From an uncultured Treponema sp. (GTDB taxonomy: Bacteria; Spirochaetota; Spirochaetia; Treponematales; Treponemataceae): a DNA stretch of 12,080 bases. The notes under the pieces were generated by a model that was given only the letters and a program-made list of their open reading frames with translations, made no database searches and had not been told where the DNA came from. The stretch covers positions 1 through 12,080 of the forward strand of contig CALINC010000065.1 in NCBI GenBank assembly GCA_938045195.1. Reading direction: 5' to 3'. The position numbers and the translations under genes are program-made. Shown piece after piece: positions 6,667 to 12,080 of the stretch; positions within the stretch are counted from its first letter, which is position 1, and each line of letters opens with the position of its first letter.

Positions 6667-7632
6667 TTAATTCTCCAATTTCAATTTTAAAAATATGATC
6701 GGCATAATTCCGGATACGATTGTTCCTGCCGTCGAAAATTCCAAAAAAGTATAAAGCCTAAATTGAGGATGATTTGAATTCATTCCTGCAAAATAAAAAA
6801 CTAAAATGGGAATTGAGGAACATAATACGCCCAAAATAAATCTAACAAGTTTTTTAATAAAGGTACCGTTTGAAGCGTCAAAATTTATTTGCAACGGTTC
6901 GTAAATATAAATATTTCCAAACGCTAAACCGAATAACGCTCCAGCCATATCAGATGTTTCTCGGTTAATTAAAATAATAATAAATACAAAAATTGCAGCA
7001 GCGGCAAATTTAACTGATTTTATATTTTTGGAAGAAAATTTTGAAAATGATTTTGAAAATTCCGAGATACATTTTTCTATCCTGTCTACAAAAAGAATAA
7101 ACACCGTAAAAATTATTCCGCCCAAAAGCCAGCCCGCTAAAACATCCGTCGGATAATGTACTCCCAAATAAATTCTTGAAAGTCCGATTAAAAACGGAAA
7201 TAAAATTGCAAGTATAACTTTACTTTTTGTTTTCAGTTGTATGTCTTTTCCATACAATAAAACGGAAGGATATATTAACGCCCCCGTAAAAGAATGTCCC
7301 GAAGGCGTTGAAAAAGAACTTTCGGTTTTTAACATAATCTGCGGTACATAAGTATAAGGACGCGGCACTTTTAAGATAAATTTTATCCCGTCACTTATTC
7401 CTGTTCCGAACGTAAGAACATAAAATAAGTGTAACCCTTTTTTATAATCAATGCACCATATATAAATAAGCGGAACAAGAACGGCAAATCCGTAAGTTGA
7501 AACATCGGTAAATATTTTTACCGCTTCCGTAAGATACGGATTCGAAATTAGCTGAACCGTTTTTATAACTTCAATTCCCCATTGATATATTGCAGGAATA
7601 GTTTGCGGCGCAGCGTTTATTAATTCATTCAT
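6667..7632 (-). CDS. PAP2-family membrane phosphatase with an extra C-terminal membrane domain
   Basis: This 321-residue polytopic membrane protein has the full PAP2 active site: K84-x6-R91-P92, PSGH at 110-113, and SRIYLGVHYPTD at 152-163 (S152, R153, H159, D163). The family dephosphorylates lipid phosphates such as undecaprenyl pyrophosphate or phosphatidic acid; the substrate here is not determinable. The PAP2 core ends near residue 185. A Ser/Lys-rich segment (190-207) then leads to about 115 residues with three further hydrophobic stretches (209-222, 263-283, 303-316), longer than a minimal PAP2 protein. I chose the ATG at 7632 because GAGAGGA (7641-7647) lies 8 nt upstream. An ATG at 7662 would overlap the preceding gene by 29 nt. 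It lies one base after the preceding stop and one base before the mnmE start. Confidence 0.88.
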   Translation of the reverse strand: MNELINAAPQTIPAIYQWGIEVIKTVQLISNPYLTEAVKIFTDVSTYGFAVLVPLIYIWCIDYKKGLHLFYVLTFGTGISDGIKFILKVPRPYTYVPQIMLKTESSFSTPSGHSFTGALIYPSVLLYGKDIQLKTKSKVILAILFPFLIGLSRIYLGVHYPTDVLAGWLLGGIIFTVFILFVDRIEKCISEFSKSFSKFSSKNIKSVKFAAAAIFVFIIILINRETSDMAGALFGLAFGNIYIYEPLQINFDASNGTFIKKLVRFILGVLCSSIPILVFYFAGMNSNHPQFRLYTFLEFSTAGTIVSGIMPIIFLKLKLEN

Positions 7633-7633
7633 A

Positions 7634-9688
7634 TTATAATTCCTCTCCGTCGGGCCGTACATCTAAGTAACGCCCCGAATTATTCCAGTAAATATAGCCT
7701 TCATCTATAGAGTCCCGTATTCCCAAGATTTGCCGCTTAACATAATTAATATCATAATATTTTTTGTCATAAGAAACAGGAATATAAAATGCCTGTACCC
7801 AAGGGCGGACAATTAATTTGTTTCGCGCAATAAATTTATTTCTATATGAACCTTGATAGTAAATTCTATAAGGGCGTTCCTCTGCAGGTTTGTATGCCAA
7901 AAAATTTTGCGAAAAATGGCTCGGATAAAACATAGGGCAAATTACATCGACATATTCTGCAATTAATTCAACTTCTTGTCCTGTGCGCGCACCTGTCCGA
8001 TACCAGCCGTTCGAGCCGTAAATATCTATTGAAATAGGAGCTTGTATTCTTTTGCGCGCATACGAAAGAAAAGACATTAAGGCACTTACTTTATCCATTC
8101 CATTTTCACATGCGGGATATATCGTGTTTCCTAAATTATCTCCGTCTGTCGGAAAACGAATATAATCAAATTGAATTTCGTCAAACCCTTTTTTACAAAG
8201 TTCTTCCGCAATATCGATGTTATATTTCCAAACATCTTCATTATAAGGATCAACCCAATATTCTTCAATCATTTCTTTTTCATCGCCGTAAGAATTATAC
8301 CCCTGCCATGGTTTATTTGTTGTTTTATCTTTCACGGCATATTTTCCGTTTTGGTACCGATATAAATTTTTATCTTTGAATAAAACAATTCTTGCAATCA
8401 AATAAAGTTTTTCTTCTTTTGCTTTTGCAATAAAATTTTCCAAATCCAAAGTATAACGCTCTCCATCGAATTTTTTGATTTCTTCATTGTCGCTCTTATA
8501 TCGGACAAAACCAGCTTCATCTTTCATATCTATCACGATTGCATTTAATTTATTTTCCTTTATTGTTTTTAAATGTTCTGCAAATTTTGCTTCGTTATTT
8601 ACTTGATGTACGGGAATATAAATGCCTTTTTTCCCATCTGCCGTTTTTAAATAACCGGTCTTTTGTTTTTTCGGATTATGCAAAAGCCATAATTCCGATA
8701 TTGATATTGAAGAAGTAAAAGGAGTTAGCCTTGCAGGAATAAATGAGCATAAATAACTTGAAGATGTTAATAATTTTTTTACCTCATTAAAATTCTTAAA
8801 TAAATTTTGGTTTGCATAAGGTTGAATTTTCGGAACCAACAAATTATTTTCGAATAATCCGTTTTGATGAATACCCATAATAGTATTTTCCGAAACAATC
8901 AAACTGTCTACGCAAATAAGTTTTGTGTTATCTTGTTTTAAACTTAAAACTTCAGTAAATTTTTTTTTGTTCCAATCAAGTTTATAAATTTTACCTGAAA
9001 ATGTTTGACAACAAAAAACTTGCGGAACATTCGAGCTCTGATTAAAAGTAATGTCTGAAACTTCTTCAATACCTTCAGGACCTTCCTCCAAACCGTTATT
9101 TAACTCGTACCAAACTTTAGCATTGACGGCGGGTTGTTTATAGGCAATGCCGTAAAGAGCGTGAGAAACAAAAACCGTTAGAATATTCTCTCCTTTTGCA
9201 TTTGGTATATCCAAAACGCTTACGGCTTTTATTCCGTTTACTCTTCCGTTACAGCCGAGGTCAGTCCAAGTTTTTCCGGAATCGACGGTTAAAAAAACAT
9301 TTTCAGAACTGGCGGTAATAAAAATATTAGGATTTGACGGATGTACTTCCAAATCTTTTAATTGTTGAATTTTTTCGTTAAAACTTTTATTACCGTTTTT
9401 ATCTATTGATTTAATAATTTTTTTAGGGAGAGCCGCATTTAAATAATAAAAATCGCGTAAATTTTTACTTGCTGCAATCCCATTATCCGTTAAAAAAAGC
9501 CATTGATTTCCGGCTCGGCATATTTTATAAATGGCTGCTTTATTCCATATATTTTTAGCTCTAAAATTATTTATTTCATATAAACCGTTTTCACTGCCGG
9601 CTAGAAAGGCTTCTTCGGCAAAAATAATTGAAACCGTAAAACCGAATAGTAAGGCAGTGATTATTTTTCTGATTGTAAAATTTTTCAT
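7634..9688 (-). CDS. Exported beta-propeller protein with a C-terminal DUF4015-type glycosidase-like TIM barrel
   Basis: This protein has 684 residues from the chosen start. Residues 1-24 form a signal peptide: a Lys/Arg start, a hydrophobic core and IIFA before the probable cleavage. Residues 25-350 look like a beta-propeller of short repeats, with one clear Asp-box, TVDSGKTWTDL. From about 354, KGIYIPVHQ opens a domain matching the DUF4015 putative glycosyl hydrolase family. Supporting motifs are IVIDMKDEAG (D387), WVDPYNEDVW, DEIQFDYIRFP (503-513, candidate catalytic D508), SIDIYG, DVICPMFYPSHF and a terminal IDEGYIYWN. The Asp-rich strand ends suit a retaining-type TIM barrel, but no substrate is known to me. 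The frame is open 18 codons further upstream, but the signal peptide starts at this ATG. It heads an operon with the PAP2 and mnmE genes. Confidence 0.82.
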   Translation of the reverse strand: MKNFTIRKIITALLFGFTVSIIFAEEAFLAGSENGLYEINNFRAKNIWNKAAIYKICRAGNQWLFLTDNGIAASKNLRDFYYLNAALPKKIIKSIDKNGNKSFNEKIQQLKDLEVHPSNPNIFITASSENVFLTVDSGKTWTDLGCNGRVNGIKAVSVLDIPNAKGENILTVFVSHALYGIAYKQPAVNAKVWYELNNGLEEGPEGIEEVSDITFNQSSNVPQVFCCQTFSGKIYKLDWNKKKFTEVLSLKQDNTKLICVDSLIVSENTIMGIHQNGLFENNLLVPKIQPYANQNLFKNFNEVKKLLTSSSYLCSFIPARLTPFTSSISISELWLLHNPKKQKTGYLKTADGKKGIYIPVHQVNNEAKFAEHLKTIKENKLNAIVIDMKDEAGFVRYKSDNEEIKKFDGERYTLDLENFIAKAKEEKLYLIARIVLFKDKNLYRYQNGKYAVKDKTTNKPWQGYNSYGDEKEMIEEYWVDPYNEDVWKYNIDIAEELCKKGFDEIQFDYIRFPTDGDNLGNTIYPACENGMDKVSALMSFLSYARKRIQAPISIDIYGSNGWYRTGARTGQEVELIAEYVDVICPMFYPSHFSQNFLAYKPAEERPYRIYYQGSYRNKFIARNKLIVRPWVQAFYIPVSYDKKYYDINYVKRQILGIRDSIDEGYIYWNNSGRYLDVRPDGEEL

Positions 9689-9694
9689 TTTAGT

Positions 9695-9723
9695 ATAATG
9701 ACATAAATTAAAGAGATTTGCAA
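9695..9723 (-). promoter_or_regulatory. Possible promoter of the propeller/DUF4015 - PAP2 - mnmE operon
   Basis: On the minus strand TTGCAA (9718-9723) is followed after 17 bp by CATTAT (9695-9700), four of six bases of the -10 consensus. The ATG is 6 nt further on. A better -10, TATACT (9692-9697), overlaps it but with 20-bp spacing. No Shine-Dalgarno sequence precedes the ATG at 9688, so this may be a third leaderless start. The support is weak. Confidence 0.35.
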
Positions 9724-9993
9724 TACGACTGTATAACTGCAAGGTATCTATGTAAGAACTATGAGACTAACTCGTGCAACGTTCTCGATAATAATGATGA
9801 ACTTAACATAGCGATTTAAATAAAAGTTTTTTAGGCAAAGAAAAAAACTGTTTATTGCGCGGTTATATTTAGACGTATTAAATATTTTGTTTTCGGCTCT
9901 GCATTTTGTTTGCTTACTTACCGGACTTTATTTTTCGAGCAAACATAATGTAACTTTAGGTTCGGTTATTTCTTTTTAGATTATGTTTCATAT

Positions 9994-10150
9994 TTTATTC
10001 GTGCGGAGGGTTTAATACCCTGTTGCTGCGCAACGTATGCTCTGCGTCGTACCAAAGGGTATTAAAGCCCGACTGCAACCACCTTATGAGAACATACAAT
10101 GCGAAACATTGAGTATTATACCCCGATGCTCTGCGTCGGGGTTGTTGATT
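9994..10150. repeat. Hairpin-rich dispersed repeat, complete copy, inserted in the ABC exporter fossil
   Basis: Positions 9994-10048 match 12026-12080 at 54 of 55 bases, the only difference being T/C at 10038. The element is dense in inverted repeats. GTTGC/GCAAC with loop TGC is at 10022-10034, and CAATG/CATTG is at 10097-10111. CCCCGATGC/GCGTCGGGG with loop TCT and one G-T pair is at 10121-10141. An outer pairing joins GGGTTTAATACCC (10008-10020) to GGGTATTAAAGCCC (10057-10070). ATGCTCTGCGTCG occurs twice inside it (10037-10049, 10126-10138). GTGC lies at both edges (10001-10004 and 10151-10154). Removing 10001-10150 joins the ABC fragments in frame, which marks the insertion boundaries. 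It encodes no transposase, so it would be a non-autonomous element. An open frame beginning at 10037 is not a credible gene. Confidence 0.8.
10121..10141. other. Strong stem-loop at the right end of the repeat
   Basis: A 9-bp stem, CCCCGATGC against GCGTCGGGG with one G-T wobble, closes a TCT loop. It is the most stable hairpin in the element. A T-poor tail on both sides argues against a simple intrinsic terminator. It is more likely part of the repeat's structural signature. Confidence 0.65.
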
Positions 10151-10482
10151 GTGCCTATAAATAATTTAACTGATTTACGAAGAATGACCTTAGAGGTAAA
10201 ACAAAAGACAAAACTGCTTACAGAACTCGAAGATAAATTTACACAAAAAATTTTTAGGAAATGAAAACTTTAAATGAACCGATGGAATTTTCTTAAACAG
10301 AATTTGTCGCAATTATGGGAAAGCTACAGTAAATTCCGATTTGAATATAAAACTTGATAAAGCCGGAATATACGGAATTTCCGCTGTTTCGGGAGCGGAA
10401 AAATCGACTGTTTTAAAAAGACTTTCGGGATTGTTATTCTCTTCCGATTCTTTAATTTTTATTTCAGGGAAAGAAAAATAAT

Positions 10483-11943
10483 TTAAATTTCATCAATCAA
10501 AATCCAAGCTCCAGCTCTTGAAGACCCTTCGCGTTTTACAATATTTTCTTCTTGTAAGCGGGCTAAAATACGCTTAACTGTACGAAGTGAGATATTGAGC
10601 GATTTACTTATTTCTTGTTGAGTAATTTTCGGATTTGTTTTTAATGTTTCCAATACTTTTTCGTATAAAATTTCATTAGGCTCAAGATTGGTGCCATTGG
10701 TGCCATTGGTGCCAAGATTGGTGCCATTGGTGCCAAGATTGGTGCCATTGGTGCCATCTATATTTATGTTCCGATATAAGCAAATTCTAAAATCTCCTTC
10801 AAAATCAATGAACTCAGGAGGTTTTATTCCATATTCATCACATTCCTCTATCATTCTCGGAATTCCGCTTCCCCAAGCTTCAATTATGTGCATATATGAA
10901 AATACATTTGCGATACCTCGGTTTCTTATTTTGGAATATCCGGCCGTTATTTTTTCTATTGTGAGTTCCTTTGATAACATTCCCGGCGAGGTAATTTCAA
11001 GCCTATCGTCATAAACTGCAACTTGTATATTTGAAGGCTGTAAATATGAGCGATGGCATACGGCATTGCAGATAAGTTCCCGAATTGTTGAAGGGGGGAA
11101 TTCATATACATCATGCCTAAATGAGCCTTTTACTCTTGCACCCATTCTTATATTTCTTAAAACAAAGTTATAAGCATCATCTATCTGTTCATAAATTGGG
11201 CCCGAGTAGGTTTTTCTATCAAGAAATACAGCTCTTGATTTGCCCTTAAAAACTCCGCATTGAATTTCCGAAAAACCGGAAGGTAAGGGAAGTCCCGATA
11301 AAAGATTATATGCATAGGTCGGTATATATTTATTATTTTTTTCTACGATAATGCCCCAAGATATAAGTTGATTTTTAGAGAGCTTTTTGATTGATTTTTT
11401 TTCAATATCATTTTCAGCTCTTTTTCTTGTGTAAGAAGTAATCAGCTTACATGTTTCATCTATCTCTTTTTCCGTCAGCTTTTGTGAATTTATGGGAATA
11501 CTGTCAAAACTCCGGCCGCTTCCTTCAAGGATTAACTCTTTTAGAGTATAGGCTTCCACATTTCTGGTCGTGGCTCCTATTCTTTGATATGTTCCGTTTT
11601 GAATTCCTTCAGATTTTATATAGTATGGACTTTGCATTCCTTTAAGTATTTCTACTATTATGATTGTTTTATCATTGATATTTTTAAGAGAAATACTTGG
11701 AATTATTTTTGGCTCGCAGCTGTCTGAAATTGCATTTGTGATAGAGTCTATAATTGTGAAAATCTCTTTTTGCGGAATTCCTATTATTTCGCAGGTGTTA
11801 TTTTCAACTCCAAAAATGATTTTACCGCCGCGTCCGTTAGCAAAGGCTACAACCGTTTTCATATATTTTATACTTTTCTCCGGAACGGATTTTTTAAATT
11901 CGGTAAATTCGTTTTCGCCTTTGTTGATTTCATTTATATCCAA
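10483..11943 (-). CDS. Schlafen/AlbA_2-domain protein with HATPase-like (RecG-type) domain and C-terminal winged helix
   Basis: This 486-residue protein has three parts. Residues about 8-135 form an AlbA_2 (schlafen-type) domain, with NEFTEFKKS (11-19), AFANGRGGKIIFGV (33-46) and YQRIGATTR (119-127). Residues about 230-390 match the HATPase-like domain found in such ATP-binding, so-called RecG-related proteins, with IRELICNAVCHRSY (287-300, candidate N293), DDRLEITSPG and HIIEAWGSGIPRM (352-364). Residues 425-470 form a winged helix (ITQQEISKSLNISLRTVKR). The last two are joined by a GTN-rich repeat. The family is variously linked to transcription control, nucleic-acid binding and defence; no specific function can be assigned. 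The start is TTG, supported by AGGAG 7 nt upstream. The gene is monocistronic and its 3' end abuts the truncated ABC fossil. Confidence 0.82.
   Translation of the reverse strand: MDINEINKGENEFTEFKKSVPEKSIKYMKTVVAFANGRGGKIIFGVENNTCEIIGIPQKEIFTIIDSITNAISDSCEPKIIPSISLKNINDKTIIIVEILKGMQSPYYIKSEGIQNGTYQRIGATTRNVEAYTLKELILEGSGRSFDSIPINSQKLTEKEIDETCKLITSYTRKRAENDIEKKSIKKLSKNQLISWGIIVEKNNKYIPTYAYNLLSGLPLPSGFSEIQCGVFKGKSRAVFLDRKTYSGPIYEQIDDAYNFVLRNIRMGARVKGSFRHDVYEFPPSTIRELICNAVCHRSYLQPSNIQVAVYDDRLEITSPGMLSKELTIEKITAGYSKIRNRGIANVFSYMHIIEAWGSGIPRMIEECDEYGIKPPEFIDFEGDFRICLYRNINIDGTNGTNLGTNGTNLGTNGTNGTNLEPNEILYEKVLETLKTNPKITQQEISKSLNISLRTVKRILARLQEENIVKREGSSRAGAWILIDEI
10684..10757. repeat. In-frame tandem repeat encoding a GTN/GTNL linker
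   Basis: On the coding (minus) strand the block is built from GGCACCAAT (Gly-Thr-Asn) and GGCACCAATCTT (Gly-Thr-Asn-Leu). It makes two 21-bp GTNGTNL units followed by a longer GTNGTNGTNL unit, residues 397-420 of the schlafen-type protein. All units are multiples of three, so slippage would change linker length without breaking the frame. Near-identical units imply recent expansion. Confidence 0.9.
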
Positions 11944-11961
11944 TTGTTTTCTCCTGTATGT

Positions 11962-11990
11962 AGTATATCTTATAAAAGATATTTTATCAA
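11962..11990 (-). promoter_or_regulatory. Promoter of the schlafen-type gene with an embedded inverted repeat
   Basis: On the minus strand TTGATA (11985-11990) and TATACT (11962-11967) each match five of six consensus bases at the ideal 17-bp spacing. They precede the AGGAG ribosome site and TTG start of the 11943 gene. The inverted repeat ATATCTT-ATAA-AAGATAT (11965-11982) fills the spacer and overlaps the -10 box, so a protein bound there would block polymerase. The gene's own C-terminal winged helix is an obvious candidate regulator, by inference only. Confidence 0.7.
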
Positions 11991-12025
11991 GTTTTAATGT
12001 ATTGATGTATTGAATGGCAGGCTCC

Positions 12026-12080
12026 TTTATTCGTGCGGAGGGTTTAATACCCTGTTGCTGCGCAACGTACGCTCTGCGTC
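12026..12080. repeat. Second copy of the hairpin-rich repeat, truncated by the window end
   Basis: This copy matches 9994-10048 in the same orientation with one substitution, up to the last base of the window. It contains the GTTGC/GCAAC hairpin and the left arm of the outer stem. The remaining hundred or so bases lie beyond the end. The two copies bracket the ABC ATPase remnant and the schlafen-type gene with an offset of 2,032 bp. Confidence 0.85.

Larger units (their letters stand above)
9824..10481 (+). pseudogene. Decayed ABC exporter (fused membrane domain and ATPase), interrupted by a repeat and truncated
   Basis: Three pieces line up in the order of a one-polypeptide ABC exporter. 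Piece 1 (9824-9979) encodes RKKLFIARLYLDVLNILF and then VTLGSVISF, typical of the last two membrane helices, and ends at TAG. Piece 2 (10151-10264, same frame) encodes VPINNLTDLRRMTLEVKQ and LLTELEDK, which fits the linker helix. Piece 3 starts as EPMEF at 10276 and shifts frame again to ICRNYGKATVNSDLNIKLDK, IYGISAVSGAEKST and KRLSGLL, the start of the ATPase with its Walker A loop, ending at TAA 10479-10481. Lesions are the TAG, a 150-bp repeat, two frameshifts, and Gly to Ala and Gly to Glu changes in Walker A (GVSGAGKST expected). The signature, Walker B and H-loop are missing. Weaker traces may extend upstream to about 9757. Confidence 0.75.

Noticed and set aside
7633..7662. Longer PAP2 start at the ATG ending at 7662
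   Set aside because: It would overlap the upstream gene by 29 nt. The ATG at 7632 has a ribosome site at ideal spacing.
10037..10264. A 75-codon plus-strand open frame that could be called a hypothetical protein
   Set aside because: Its first half is translated from the hairpin repeat and its second half is the linker of the dead ABC exporter. It has no ribosome site, and the composite frame is a by-product of the insertion.
10684..10757. CRISPR-like short repeats
   Set aside because: The units are contiguous 9- and 21-bp in-frame coding repeats with no spacers between them.
10688..11014. A 108-codon plus-strand frame rich in Val-Pro-Leu repeats
   Set aside because: It is the antisense reading of the GTN tandem repeat in the schlafen-type gene, which has domain matches, a promoter and a ribosome site on the other strand.
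1..12080. parS sites and DnaA boxes marking an origin
   Set aside because: Neither the canonical 16-bp parS palindrome nor a cluster of TTATCCACA-type boxes was seen on reading both strands.

Overview
The window is AT-rich chromosomal DNA that looks like a spirochaete, most likely a Treponema. The basis is the AT-rich codon use, the general character of the proteins, and a short structured repeat of a kind I recall (unverified) from treponemes. It opens with 18 consecutive G residues that look like a read or assembly artefact. It stops inside a repeat that also occurs 2,032 bp earlier. It may therefore be a whole contig whose right end broke at a dispersed repeat.

Left part, plus strand (191-3086): parA and parB (chromosome partitioning) overlap by 8 nt and are followed after 22 nt by a corrinoid adenosyltransferase (BtuR/CobO type). 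A HAD phosphatase of the phosphoglycolate phosphatase type follows under its own strong promoter. parA and the HAD gene both have a TATAAT box exactly 8 nt before the ATG and no Shine-Dalgarno sequence, which suggests leaderless mRNAs.

Middle part, minus strand (3100-9688): read in the direction of transcription, the order is a secreted beta-propeller/DUF4015 glycosidase-like protein, a PAP2-family membrane phosphatase, mnmE (tRNA-modification GTPase), cobU, cobS and a cobC-like phosphatase. The first three are separated by single bases and must be co-transcribed. The last three are the nucleotide-loop steps of cobalamin synthesis. Together with the adenosyltransferase on the opposite strand they form a partial corrinoid salvage set: adenosylation, GDP activation, ribazole transfer and dephosphorylation. 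CobT, CbiB/CobD and the corrin-ring genes are not in the window, and no cobalamin riboswitch is recognisable.

Right part (9750-12080) is accessory and decayed. On the plus strand is the fossil of an ABC exporter (fused membrane and ATPase domains). It carries an in-frame stop, a 150-bp hairpin-rich repeat inserted between the two domains, two frameshifts and two Walker A glycine substitutions. It is cut off just after the Walker A region. Abutting the cut end, on the minus strand, is an intact schlafen/AlbA_2-type gene with an HATPase-like domain, a GTN-rich tandem repeat linker and a C-terminal winged helix. It has a near-consensus promoter that contains an inverted repeat. A second copy of the repeat lies upstream of that gene and is cut by the window end.

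No tRNA, rRNA, CRISPR array, complete insertion sequence, parS site or DnaA-box cluster was recognised.
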